Origin: Spirochaetota bacterium
GTDB taxonomy: Bacteria; Spirochaetota; UBA4802; UBA5368
Assembly (NCBI GenBank): GCA_035477215.1
Contig: DATIKU010000016.1
Span: 1 to 64,000 of the forward strand
Direction: 5' to 3'
Length of the DNA: 64,000 bases
Shown: positions 51,323 to 60,190 of the stretch, one piece after another
Layout: the number at the start of each line of letters is the position of its first letter
How positions within the stretch are numbered: position 1 is the stretch's first letter
Position numbers and translations under genes: made by a program
Notes under the pieces: model-generated
Told to the model about the DNA's origin: nothing
The model's input: only the letters and a program-made list of their open reading frames with translations
Databases searched by the model: none

Positions 51323-52531
51323 ATGAAGACCCTGTTTAGAGAAACATTCCGCCGCTTTATCGATGCCGCAGGTATACTCAGAAAAGAGAAGGTGTCCCGC
51401 CTTTTCTTGGTTTTCCTCATTACGGTAAGCCTGTTCGGGACCGCAGTCTATTACTTTGAACATCTCGAGCCGGGCGCGCTCATCAAAACGATAGGCGACG
51501 GGATCTGGTGGGGCTTCATCACCATCACCACGGTCGGTTATGGAGATAAATTCCCCGTAACCTGGCCCGGCAAGGTTCTCGCCATTTTAATGATCGGAAC
51601 GGGTATGATCCTGACCATCGTCATCTCCGGCACCATCGCGTCGATCCTTGTAGAGCGAAAAATGAAGGAGGGCAAGGGATTGCAGAAAATAAACCTGAGC
51701 GACCACCTTATCATCTGCGGATGGAACCAGAACGCCGTGAGGATACTCCACGGCCTTCAGGCGATCTGCGATAAAAACCGGAAGAAGCTCGACGCGGTAC
51801 TGGTCAACGACCTCGATATCGACACTCTCAACGAACTGCAGTTCACGTACGCATCCAAGTTTCTTTCGATCGAATTCGTCCGGGGCAACTTTACTCACGA
51901 GCAGACCCTTGAAAACGCGAATATCCGCCAGGCTCGCTCCATACTACTCCTTGCCGACGAGTCGGGGGAAAACTCCCTCGGTAACGCCGACGAGAGGGTC
52001 GTGCTCGCGGCGTACGCCGTCAACAATATCAATCCGGGGGCGCGCATAAGCGCCGAGATCATCAATCCTCAAAACGAGCAGTACCTCAAGCGCACGAGCG
52101 TGGAGAGCGTCGTGGTCAACGGCGAGTTCAACAGCTTTCTGCTTATCAATTCGGCCATGCATCCAGGCGTCCCGCAGGCGCTCAGGGAGCTGATGTCTTT
52201 CAATCTCGGGCGCGGAGTTACGTCTGTACCGGTTCCGTCGCACTACGTGGGAAAAAGCTTCCAGGATCTTTTCGGCTTCATCAGGGACCGCGACGGAAGC
52301 CTGCTGATAGGTGTCATTTCCGAATCCAGGAAACTCTCAATCGACGACTTCCTCTCCGAGGACCCATCGTCGATTGACGATTTCATAAAAAGAAAATTCG
52401 CCGAATCACAGCTCGACTACTTCGCCGACACGGGCGGCAAGCTCAATGTACTGGTAAATCCGGGATGGCACTATGTGATCCAGGGAAACGACCGCGCGCT
52501 GGTGATCGACGGGACGAAGGTGAAGGAATGA
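51323..52531 (+). CDS. MthK-like potassium channel with RCK domain (402 aa)
   Basis: Two membrane helices (about 29-47 and 85-107) flank the pore with selectivity filter TITTVGYGDKFP. After them comes an RCK/TrkA_N domain starting LSDHLIICGWNQNAVRIL, close to the ICGWSE form of MthK, and a TrkA_C-like end. It would be a ligand-gated K+ channel assembled as a tetramer. Its stop overlaps the next start by four bases, coupling it to a cyclic-nucleotide-binding protein, possibly its regulator. Confidence 0.9.
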   Translation: MKTLFRETFRRFIDAAGILRKEKVSRLFLVFLITVSLFGTAVYYFEHLEPGALIKTIGDGIWWGFITITTVGYGDKFPVTWPGKVLAILMIGTGMILTIVISGTIASILVERKMKEGKGLQKINLSDHLIICGWNQNAVRILHGLQAICDKNRKKLDAVLVNDLDIDTLNELQFTYASKFLSIEFVRGNFTHEQTLENANIRQARSILLLADESGENSLGNADERVVLAAYAVNNINPGARISAEIINPQNEQYLKRTSVESVVVNGEFNSFLLINSAMHPGVPQALRELMSFNLGRGVTSVPVPSHYVGKSFQDLFGFIRDRDGSLLIGVISESRKLSIDDFLSEDPSSIDDFIKRKFAESQLDYFADTGGKLNVLVNPGWHYVIQGNDRALVIDGTKVKE

Positions 52532-53034
52532 CCGAATTCGAAAAATTCAGGGATACGGTAATCCTCAGGGGCATTTCCGAGATGGAGGCGCGCACCCTGT
52601 TCGACTACTGCAAGCGAGCGGTGTTCGAGAAGGGCGACCTCATCATGGAGGAGGGCGAGGAACGCAACAGCATGTTCTTTTTCATCGAGGGGGAGGCGGT
52701 TGTTTCCAATGTCATCACCATGAAGGTTTCGAACGAGCGCGGGTACAGCGATGTCGAGAAGTCCCTGGTGCGCCTTCGGGCCGAACAGGTCGGCCTCCTG
52801 GGCGAGATGTCGGTGTTCGAGGAACAGCCTCGCTCGGCCACCGTCAAAGCCTTCGAGACCTGCGTGCTTTACGAGATAGACAAAGACGATTTCAATGAGT
52901 TTCTGAAAGTGCATCCCGATATCGGCGCAAGGATACTTGCCAATATCGCCGGCATATTGTGTGCGCGCATTCGCGGAGGAAACCGCGATATTCTGAAGCT
53001 CACCACCGCGCTCAGCATCGCGCTCTCCCGATAG
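52528..53034 (+). CDS. Cyclic-nucleotide-binding domain protein (168 aa)
   Basis: A single cNMP-binding fold: FEKGDLIMEEGEERNSMFFFIEGEA, GLLGEMSVFEEQPRSATVKA (phosphate-binding cassette with Glu and Arg) and VLYEIDKDDFNEFL. No DNA-binding helix-turn-helix follows; the C-terminus is a helix only. ATG 52528 overlaps the channel stop. Either a soluble ligand-sensing subunit of the channel or an independent sensor. Confidence 0.85.
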   Translation: MTEFEKFRDTVILRGISEMEARTLFDYCKRAVFEKGDLIMEEGEERNSMFFFIEGEAVVSNVITMKVSNERGYSDVEKSLVRLRAEQVGLLGEMSVFEEQPRSATVKAFETCVLYEIDKDDFNEFLKVHPDIGARILANIAGILCARIRGGNRDILKLTTALSIALSR

Positions 53035-53062
53035 AACGTCCACCATTTCCCCGTGGACGTCG

Positions 53063-53941
53063 CTACTTCGCCTCGCCCCTGTCCGGACGGTTTGTTCCGG
53101 ATTCACCCTGTTGCCTGCCGGCCATGATGCGGTCCAGTCTCTCGTCCTCCTCCCTCTCTCGCTGCCGCTTCCGCATTGTCGCAAGTCGGGCCGCGGCGAT
53201 GTCGATCTCCCGCTTCACCCAGTCCATGTTTTCAATCTCGCGCGCCTTCGCGAGGTTTTCGAGCGAGCCGGCGCGGCCGACCTCTCCAAGGTAAACGGCC
53301 GCCCGGAACCTAACTTCGGGATCGCGGCTCTTCAGGCCTTCCTCCAGGAGCGTCGTGTTTTTTTCAACGTCATCGCCCAGCGCCACGAGCGCATAAACGC
53401 CGGCAAGCCGAACGCGCTCCACTGGGGATCCGGCCGCAATATCGCGCAATCGTGGTGCGTGTGATGCATTCTCTGAAAGCGCCGCGGTCCGGATCGCCTC
53501 GAACAGAACACCTTCGTCGCCGGAGGACAGGCCGTCATTGACAACACCCTCTGCCGCGGCCGACTTGAAGAAACTGAGCGCAAACAGAATGGATCTCTTC
53601 ACCTCGGGGCTTTCTTCGCCACCATAGCGCATAACGAGATGGGGCACGGCGCGATCGTCACGAAGCCTTCCAAGCGCTTCCGCCGCGACGGAACGGGTCC
53701 GCACGTGGCGCCGGGCTGCAGACTCCTTATCGCGCCCGCTGTTCAGGTTCTCAACAAGGTAAAAAAACGCCGCCTTGTTGCCGGCAAAGCCGAGTTGCAG
53801 CATGGCGTCTATTCGCCGCTCGTGCGACCCCGAGCGCAGCGACTCAATGTACCGGTTTTCAGCAGTCGGGGCGCCGGACGGAATCGCGAAGACCATGACA
53901 AACGCTGTGGCGCATAACATATGCTCGCGGACTCTCATCAA
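53063..53941 (-). CDS. Exported HEAT-repeat protein (292 aa)
   Basis: Signal peptide at residues 1-27 (MLCATAFVMVFAIPSGAPTA). The rest consists of HEAT/PBS-lyase-type repeats: RRIDAMLQLGFAGN, AAEALGRLRDDRAVPHLV, RLAGVYALVALGDD and FRAAVYLGEVGRAGSLENL. The C-terminus is highly charged (KRQREREEDERLDRI). Likely a periplasmic scaffold. Divergent from the sugar nucleotidyltransferase gene. Confidence 0.8.
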   Translation of the reverse strand: MMRVREHMLCATAFVMVFAIPSGAPTAENRYIESLRSGSHERRIDAMLQLGFAGNKAAFFYLVENLNSGRDKESAARRHVRTRSVAAEALGRLRDDRAVPHLVMRYGGEESPEVKRSILFALSFFKSAAAEGVVNDGLSSGDEGVLFEAIRTAALSENASHAPRLRDIAAGSPVERVRLAGVYALVALGDDVEKNTTLLEEGLKSRDPEVRFRAAVYLGEVGRAGSLENLAKAREIENMDWVKREIDIAAARLATMRKRQREREEDERLDRIMAGRQQGESGTNRPDRGEAK

Positions 53942-53990
53942 CAGTCTCCTTGGTGGGAGAATGGCCCGAGTCTATATCCAAAGATTATAA

Positions 53991-54018
53991 TTGACAAGCC
54001 ATTTTCGTCTGTTAGATT
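53991..54018 (+). promoter_or_regulatory. Sigma-70 promoter of the nucleotidyltransferase fusion gene
   Basis: TTGACA (53991-53996), 16-base spacer, TAGATT (54013-54018). The coding start is at 54179, so the leader is about 155 bases and contains the palindrome at 54039. Confidence 0.5.
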
Positions 54019-54038
54019 TTCATTCGCAGCGGCATTAT

Positions 54039-54054
54039 CGTGATTTTTATCACA
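54039..54054. promoter_or_regulatory. CRP/FNR-type palindrome
   Basis: CGTGATTTTTATCACA matches the CRP half-sites TGTGA-N6-TCACA except for one base. It lies about 20 bases after the -10 (54013-54018), a position suited to repression or to a divergent gene. No CRP-family regulator with an HTH is in the window. Confidence 0.4.
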
Positions 54055-54178
54055 ATCCGGGAATATTGAAGCTTTCCCCGCGCATGCCCGGCGAAGGGAT
54101 CGCATTCCCGGGTTTCGCGAAAACTCGAATATTTTCGCGCCCCGAGCCGTGAGAGGGACGCCGGAGGACGGTGATCAA

Positions 54179-56668
54179 ATGAAAGCGATCATTATGGCCG
54201 GCGGAGAGGGGACGCGGCTACGGCCGCTCACCAGCAACCGCCCCAAGCCGATGATTCCCATCATCAACAAACCGGTAATCGAGCACACCGTCAACCTTCT
54301 CAGAAAAAAGGGTATCACCGATATCGTAGTAAGCCTCTTCTACAGGCCGGAAAACGTTCAGAACTACTTCGGGGACGGCTCCGAGTGGGACGTCAATATC
54401 ACCTACTCCATAGAGGAGTCCCCCCTGGGGACCGCGGGCGGGGTCAAACAGGCCGCGGGCAATACCCGCAATACCGTGATCGTTCTCAGCGGGGACGGCA
54501 TCATCGATTTCGATATCGACAAGATTCTCAAGTTCCACCGCGAAAAGCGGTCGCCGTTTACAGTCGTACTCACACGGGTGGCCGAACCGGTCGACTACGG
54601 AATTGTAATAACAAAAGACGACGGCCGTATCGACAAATTCCTCGAAAAGCCCGCGTGGAGCGAAGTTTTCAGCGACACCGTAAACACCGGAATGTATGTC
54701 ATCGAACCCCAAATACTCAACCGCTTCATACCCGAAGACACCAAATATGATTTTTCCACGGACCTGTTTCCCATTTTACAGGAAAGGGGAGTCCCGCTGT
54801 ACGGATTCATCGCCGACGGATACTGGTGCGACGTGGGCACCCTCAACTCGTACCGCGAAGTACACCGCGCGATTCTCGACGGCCTCGTCAATATCGAATT
54901 CCCCGGAAAAAAAATCGGGGAGAACGTCTGGGTCGGGCGCAACGTCGAAATTTCACCCGAGGCGGTCATCCATGGCCCGGTCGTACTCGGTAATTTTGTA
55001 AGGGTCAAGTCCGGGGCCGAGATATCGGAGTTCAGCGTTATCGGCGACGGCTGCGTAATCGACGAGGGAGCCTCGGTCAAGAGGAGCATCATCCTTCCTA
55101 ACACGATCGTCGGACCGAAGAGCGAGCTTCGCGGTGCGGTCATTGGAAAACGCTGCGTCATTGAAAGCGGCGTCACCATCTACGAGGGAGCGGTGGTCAG
55201 CGACGACTGCGAGATCGGCAGCGGTTCGGAAATCCCCCCGGGCATCCGGGTGTGGCCCGAAAAGATCGTCGAACAGGGCACCCGCCTCACCACCGACCTC
55301 ATATGGGGACGGACCGAAAAAAAGGTGCTCTTCGGGACCGACGGCATCCTCGGCTCATTCAACACCAAGATCACGCCGGAATTCAGCGCCAGGCTCGGTT
55401 CGGCCCTGGGCGCCTTCCTGGGAAAAAACACCATCGTGATAATAAGCCGCGACACGACCGCGGCGGCGCGCCTCATCAAGCGCGCGCTTACGGCCGGCCT
55501 CCTCTCCATGGGGGTCGAGGTGTATGACATGGAGATTGAATCCATTCCCATCAACCGCTATTCGACGCGCTTTATCAGCGCCGATCTGGGCATCTACGTG
55601 CAGGTATCGCCCATGACCGGCCTCCAGTTCGTCCAGATCAAGGTATTCAACAAACTCGGTTTCCAGATATCGGTAGCCGAGGAAAAGAAGATCGAAAGCA
55701 TCTTTTACCGCGGAGACTATCCGCGCAAGGACGCTTTCGAGGTCGGAAAACTCGTATACCCGATACACCATCTCGAGTCGTACCTGTCGAACGTAAAAAG
55801 GTACGTCAATCACGAGATACTCTCGAAAAAACGTTTTAACATCATCGTCGACTGTTTCAACGGAGCGACGTCCTATGTCTTCCCCGACCTGCTCGTAAGC
55901 CTGGGCTGCAGCGTGTCGGTGCTCCGGGGACAGATCAAGGAAACGCTGAGCGAGAATGAGTTAAGGCTCGAGACACGAAAGGCGCTGGAGGAAATAGTCG
56001 ACATGGCGCGGGCGAACCGCGAGATCGGCGTCATAATCGGTCCGCATGGAGAATACCTGACCATCATTGACGAAAGGGGGAATGTGCTCTCATCCGACGA
56101 GACGGGCGCCCTTTTGGCCCTGTATTATATGAAATACCGCGGCGAGAAGACGATCAACATTCCGATAGTGTCGCCATCGGTAATCGAGAAGGTCGGCCAT
56201 GCGTACGGAGCGACGATACTGCGCACCAGCTCCAATATACGCGCCCCGCAGGAAGCACCCGATATCTTCCAGTCCGGACCATCCGGGCGGTATCCCTATC
56301 TCGAGATGGCCTACGATCCCATGATCGTCGCCCTCATTATTCTCGAGCTCATCGCCACCGAAGACCGGCCCCTGCACGAACTGCGGGAGCGCCTGCCCCG
56401 CGGCAACATCCACAGCACCTCGCTCCCCTGCAGCATGGAAGAGAAGGCGTCGGTCATGCGGATGCTCTCCTCGCTGTCGCCGCCAGAGGGGACCAGAATC
56501 GAGATGATCGACGGCGTGCGGATTGTACGGGACAACGCCTGGACGCTCATTCTCCCGGACGCGACACTCCCCCTAATGCATTTCTATGCCGACGGCGATT
56601 CCATTGACGCCCGTGACGCGATACTCGAGGAGTTTATCCTCATGGTTAAAAAATTCAAGAAAGGATAA
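54179..56668 (+). CDS. Sugar-1-phosphate nucleotidyltransferase fused to a degenerate phosphohexomutase domain (829 aa)
   Basis: Residues 1-235 are a nucleotidyltransferase (MKAIIMAGGEGTRLRPLTSNRPKP, LGTAGGVKQA, WCDVGTLNSY). About 250-375 form a left-handed beta-helix of hexapeptide repeats (NVWVGRNVEISPEAVIHGPV). About 385-829 match phosphomannomutase/phosphoglucosamine mutases (FGTDGILGSFNTKITPEF, IVDCFNGATSYVFPDLL). Key mutase sites are changed: the phosphoserine loop TASHNP is VQVSPMTG and the metal loop DGDxDR is IIGPHGEY. The nucleotidyltransferase should make a GDP-, UDP- or dTDP-sugar (mannose-1-phosphate guanylyltransferase is the nearest annotation); the mutase part is probably inactive. 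ATG 54179 with GGAGGACGG is chosen. Confidence 0.88.
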   Translation: MKAIIMAGGEGTRLRPLTSNRPKPMIPIINKPVIEHTVNLLRKKGITDIVVSLFYRPENVQNYFGDGSEWDVNITYSIEESPLGTAGGVKQAAGNTRNTVIVLSGDGIIDFDIDKILKFHREKRSPFTVVLTRVAEPVDYGIVITKDDGRIDKFLEKPAWSEVFSDTVNTGMYVIEPQILNRFIPEDTKYDFSTDLFPILQERGVPLYGFIADGYWCDVGTLNSYREVHRAILDGLVNIEFPGKKIGENVWVGRNVEISPEAVIHGPVVLGNFVRVKSGAEISEFSVIGDGCVIDEGASVKRSIILPNTIVGPKSELRGAVIGKRCVIESGVTIYEGAVVSDDCEIGSGSEIPPGIRVWPEKIVEQGTRLTTDLIWGRTEKKVLFGTDGILGSFNTKITPEFSARLGSALGAFLGKNTIVIISRDTTAAARLIKRALTAGLLSMGVEVYDMEIESIPINRYSTRFISADLGIYVQVSPMTGLQFVQIKVFNKLGFQISVAEEKKIESIFYRGDYPRKDAFEVGKLVYPIHHLESYLSNVKRYVNHEILSKKRFNIIVDCFNGATSYVFPDLLVSLGCSVSVLRGQIKETLSENELRLETRKALEEIVDMARANREIGVIIGPHGEYLTIIDERGNVLSSDETGALLALYYMKYRGEKTINIPIVSPSVIEKVGHAYGATILRTSSNIRAPQEAPDIFQSGPSGRYPYLEMAYDPMIVALIILELIATEDRPLHELRERLPRGNIHSTSLPCSMEEKASVMRMLSSLSPPEGTRIEMIDGVRIVRDNAWTLILPDATLPLMHFYADGDSIDARDAILEEFILMVKKFKKG

Positions 56669-56674
56669 GATACC

Positions 56675-57784
56675 ATGGCACCGATGTACGAAATAAACAT
56701 GGAGCGCCTGCAAAATACGTTTATCGACCTGGTAAAAAGACCGTCGCCGTCGTGGAAGGAAAAGCCGGTAATCGAATACCTTGCGCCCATATTCAACGAG
56801 CTGGGCGTCTCCTGGTCGCTCCATCCATGCGGCCAGTCGCACAACCTGCTGGCCCGGATAGACGGAGATCCCGGCCGCAAGACCCTTTTGTTTTCATGCC
56901 ACCTGGACACCGTGGTCCCCTGCGAAAACGTTGTTCCGGTTATCAGGAGCGGTAAAATAACCAGCGACGGGAAAACGGTCCTCGGGGGAGATGACAAGGC
57001 GGCGATCGCCGCTTTTATCGAGGCCATGCGCATCCTCAAGGAAACCGACATGCGGCACGGCCCGCTCGAATTTCTCTTCTCATGCGCGGAGGAGATCGGG
57101 CTTTACGGCATCAAGGGCTTCGATCTTTCGCTCATTCGCGCGGACTTCGCTTTCGTTTTCGACAGCGGCGGCGATATCGGCGGCATCGTACTCGAAGCCC
57201 CGACACAGCTTACCATGGAACTCTTCGTCAAGGGTAAGGCCGCCCATGCGGGCATGGAGCCCGAGAAGGGCGTAAGCGCCATCCGTGTCCTCTCGGAAAT
57301 CATCACCCGCATGCCGCACGGACGAATCGACAAGGAAACGACCTCGAACGCGGGGATCATAAGCGGTGGCAAGGCCACCAATATCGTTGCGGAAAACGCC
57401 TACTGCAAACTGGAGGTCCGCTCGATCAAACCGGCGAAGCTGCGCTCGGTCGAGGCGCGGATTAAGAAAACGGCGACGGAAACGGCAGCCCGCCATGGAG
57501 CGAAAATCAGGATAACGCGCAATCTCGAGTACTCCGGTTTTTCCCTCAGGGAGGACAGCCCCGTGGTGCGAATGGCGGCCTCCGCCGTTCGGAAGATCGG
57601 CAAGACACCGCGCTACGAAAGCTCCGGCGGGGGCAGCGACACCAACATTATAAACCGCGCGGGGATAAGGGCGGTGAACCTCGCCATAGGCATGAGGGCT
57701 GTCCACACCACGAAGGAATTCATCTACATGCGCGACATCGCATCGGGCACCCGTCTGGTGCTCGCCCTCATCGACTCCGCCTGA
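56675..57784 (+). CDS. M20-family metallopeptidase (PepT-like, 369 aa)
   Basis: The zinc ligands are visible: LFSCHLDTVVP (HxD), VLGGDDKAAIAAFIEAM (bridging Asp), SCAEEIGLYGIKGF (Glu pair) and FVFDSGGDIGG. A lid-domain GKAAHAGMEPEKGVSAI follows, and the C-terminal SSGGGSDTNI with a late His (AVHTTKEFI). This fits tripeptidase T-like aminopeptidases. Starts 6 bases after the preceding stop, so they are in one transcript. Confidence 0.9.
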   Translation: MAPMYEINMERLQNTFIDLVKRPSPSWKEKPVIEYLAPIFNELGVSWSLHPCGQSHNLLARIDGDPGRKTLLFSCHLDTVVPCENVVPVIRSGKITSDGKTVLGGDDKAAIAAFIEAMRILKETDMRHGPLEFLFSCAEEIGLYGIKGFDLSLIRADFAFVFDSGGDIGGIVLEAPTQLTMELFVKGKAAHAGMEPEKGVSAIRVLSEIITRMPHGRIDKETTSNAGIISGGKATNIVAENAYCKLEVRSIKPAKLRSVEARIKKTATETAARHGAKIRITRNLEYSGFSLREDSPVVRMAASAVRKIGKTPRYESSGGGSDTNIINRAGIRAVNLAIGMRAVHTTKEFIYMRDIASGTRLVLALIDSA

Positions 57785-57788
57785 GGCC

Positions 57789-58232
57789 TCAGCTGGCGCA
57801 CCCCAGCTTTACCACGAAATACGCCCCGCAGATAAGCGTGAGCGGCAGCGTGAGAAAATAGGTGAGCAGGTCGCGCGAGGTGACGGCACTTGCGTGGATG
57901 ACCTTCTTGCCGAAATACGAGTAATGGTAGTGCCGCGGGTCCTGGGACCGTCGGTAGATCCTCATCGAAACGCGCCCCTTTATGAAAAGCGAAAGCAAAA
58001 AAACCAGCCCGGATTCGATGAAGAGCATGCGGTCGAGGTTGAGCGCCTTGACCTCGGCGGGGCTTATGAGGACCAGCACGGCGAGAAAAATTCCTATGAA
58101 GATGTTGGTTATCGCGGTGGTAAGGAATCCCCTGAAATACCTGTCCTGCTTTTTCGAAATGTAGCTTATCAGGAAAAAGATGTGCGTCAGGAAGGATATC
58201 TGCAGTATGGTGATAAAAAAAAGCGCTATCAT
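57789..58232 (-). CDS. Four-helix membrane protein of unknown function (147 aa)
   Basis: Hydrophobic segments lie at about 2-24, 37-60, 68-84 and 120-143. A soluble loop has SMRIYRRSQDPRHYHYSYFGKKVIHA. The final CysAlaSer end carries no motif. Not recognised. Convergent with the peptidase gene, separated by four bases. Confidence 0.6.
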   Translation of the reverse strand: MIALFFITILQISFLTHIFFLISYISKKQDRYFRGFLTTAITNIFIGIFLAVLVLISPAEVKALNLDRMLFIESGLVFLLSLFIKGRVSMRIYRRSQDPRHYHYSYFGKKVIHASAVTSRDLLTYFLTLPLTLICGAYFVVKLGCAS

Positions 58233-58268
58233 TCGTTGAACGGTTATTCATCCGGGATCCGTTATATC

Positions 58269-58297
58269 TTGACATCCGGGTTGAGTATGGGCATAGT
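58269..58297 (+). promoter_or_regulatory. Sigma-70-type promoter of the ligase-like gene
   Basis: TTGACA (58269-58274), 17-base spacer, CATAGT (58292-58297), 54 bases before the GTG start. The -10 is identical to that of the asnS promoter. Confidence 0.55.
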
Positions 58298-58351
58298 ACC
58301 TGGAAAGTCAAGCAAAAGGGACCGTAGTCCCCCTTATTCAATCGAACCAGC

Positions 58352-59806
58352 GTGAGCGCGACAAACCTTTTTAACCTTTTACGCGCAGCAGCGGACGCGA
58401 AGCCGGATTCGCCATTCTTTTATCACAACGGACAGACGGTAAGCTACGTGCGCGCCCTGTCGGCGGCGGAAAGCCTGTCCGCCGCATTCGAAACACGCGG
58501 AATCGGGCGCGGAGAGCGCGTGATCATCCAGTTAAGTAACTCCCCTGAATTCATTTACGGCTTTCTCGCCCTCAACCGGATCGGGGCCGTCGCGGTACCG
58601 GTAAACCCGGCCGCGCGCCGCCACGAGATGCGACGCTACGTCGAGCAATGCGAGCCGAAAGCTCTTATCACCACATCCGACAGGCTCGACGACCTTCGCC
58701 ACGGAAGCTCGTATATACTTCCGCGCGATGCGATTATTCCGACCGATGTCGCCGGTGAATTCGTTTCGCTTTCGGAACCGGCCGGGAAGGCGCGCTCATC
58801 CGGTGGTGCAGTCTCCGTGGCGGACGACGAGCCCGCCGCCATCATTTACACGTCGGCCATGGACGGCTGTGCGCTCGGGGCGCTCATCACTCACCGGGGC
58901 ATTTACGAGACGGCGCGCGCCTCGGCCGATATCTTCGCCCGCCGGGACGATGTTTTCATCACTGTTCTACCGCTCTTCCATGCATTCGGCCTTACTTCAT
59001 CGCTCTTCGTCCCCCTGTACAATATGGCTCCTCTGCACCTGCTCGGACACTTCTCCCCGAAGGCGGTGATGGCGGCGCTGAACGCAGGCTCTACGGTTTT
59101 CGCGGGGGTTCCGGCCATGTATAGCATACTGGCCTCCGTAATCCCCTCGGGTGCCCGGTTCCCCGGAATGCGCACATGGATATCCGGGGGGGAAGCCATA
59201 TCGACTCGGACACAGGCCATCATGATGGAGCATTTCGGTATCGACATTCGACAGGGATACGGGCTCACCGAGGCATCCCCGATCGTTACCTGGAACAGGC
59301 CCGGAATGCCGAACCGCCACGGGTCGATCGGAACCCCGATGCCGTACAATCAGGCGAGAATTGCGCTGGATGGAAACGACCACCCTTCATGCAACACGGG
59401 CGAGATCCTGGTGAAAGGCGTAAACGTGGTGCCGGGTTATTACCGGCGCCCGGATGCCACGGCCCTCCACATCGTCGACGGCTGGCTTCGCACCGGTGAC
59501 ACGGGATATATCGATACCGACGGCTACTTTTATTTAACCGGACGCTCAAAAAACATGATCATCCGAAAGGGATTCAACGTCTATCCGCGCGAGGTCGAAA
59601 CGCTAATACTGAACCACCCCTCTATCGAAAGCGTCCTGGTTTCAGGACACTTTACGATGAATAACGACAGCACGTTCAAAGAATCACTCGAGGCCGAGAT
59701 TACCGTAAAAAGGGGGCATGACCTGAGCGCTGACGCCATTCGCCTTTGGTGCCGCGAGAATTTTTCACTCTACAAGATTCCGGACACATTTATTGTACAT
59801 TCTTAG
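58352..59806 (+). CDS. AMP-dependent synthetase/ligase-like protein with altered P-loop and missing C-terminal lysine (484 aa)
   Basis: ANL-superfamily fold: FIYGFLALNRIGAVAVPVNP, ISGGEAISTRTQ, RQGYGLTEASPIVTWNRPG (A5) and LRTGDTGYIDTDGYFYLTGR (A7), then NMIIRKGFNVYPREVE. The A3 phosphate loop, YTSGTTGxPKG in active enzymes, reads YTSAMDGCALGA. The protein ends in YKIPDTFIVHS, before the catalytic A10 lysine. The reading frame after the TAG stop (59804-59806) continues AFNYSAAAGVAIKRLR, vaguely like the lost end. It may have lost adenylation activity. GTG 58352 is the start; no partner acyl-carrier gene is adjacent. Confidence 0.85.
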   Translation: MSATNLFNLLRAAADAKPDSPFFYHNGQTVSYVRALSAAESLSAAFETRGIGRGERVIIQLSNSPEFIYGFLALNRIGAVAVPVNPAARRHEMRRYVEQCEPKALITTSDRLDDLRHGSSYILPRDAIIPTDVAGEFVSLSEPAGKARSSGGAVSVADDEPAAIIYTSAMDGCALGALITHRGIYETARASADIFARRDDVFITVLPLFHAFGLTSSLFVPLYNMAPLHLLGHFSPKAVMAALNAGSTVFAGVPAMYSILASVIPSGARFPGMRTWISGGEAISTRTQAIMMEHFGIDIRQGYGLTEASPIVTWNRPGMPNRHGSIGTPMPYNQARIALDGNDHPSCNTGEILVKGVNVVPGYYRRPDATALHIVDGWLRTGDTGYIDTDGYFYLTGRSKNMIIRKGFNVYPREVETLILNHPSIESVLVSGHFTMNNDSTFKESLEAEITVKRGHDLSADAIRLWCRENFSLYKIPDTFIVHS

Positions 59807-60190
59807 GCGTTCAACTATTCGGCTGCGGCTGGGGTAGCGATAAAAAGGCTCCGTTGAAAAAAAGAGAGGTATCCGTGGAGAATACCTCGCGCAAATTTAG
59901 CGGAATATTTGGAAGGAAATTAAAGTGTACCAGGAATATCCCAGCTCACTATATATTATAGAGCATATATCATGCCAGTAGTTAATAATACCCGAATATT
60001 AAGCCCAATAATTTTTCTCAAACCGATTTTACTCGATTTTACTATTCAATCACCGTGTAATGTTTAAATGGTTGCATGGTTATCGCAGTCAAGGCCCGGC
60101 AGAATCGCCTGTTTTTCACAGAGATGTATTAATGCGAGGGGATTATCGTCCTGTATTTAGTACACATGTACTGAATACAGGACATCTTTC
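59807..60190. other. AT-rich intergenic region with a long inverted repeat
   Basis: About 380 bases without a recognised gene. AT-rich stretches near 59941-60060. It ends with the 36-base palindrome at 60148-60183 next to the stop codon of the leftward exported protein. Confidence 0.45.
60148..60183. repeat. 36-base near-perfect inverted repeat
   Basis: GTCCTGTATTTAGTAC and GTACTGAATACAGGAC are reverse complements except for one pair, around ACAT. It lies 8 bases beyond the end of the gene at 60191. There is no T-run after it on the minus strand, so it is an atypical terminator; a protein-binding site or the tip of an excised element are alternatives. Confidence 0.55.
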
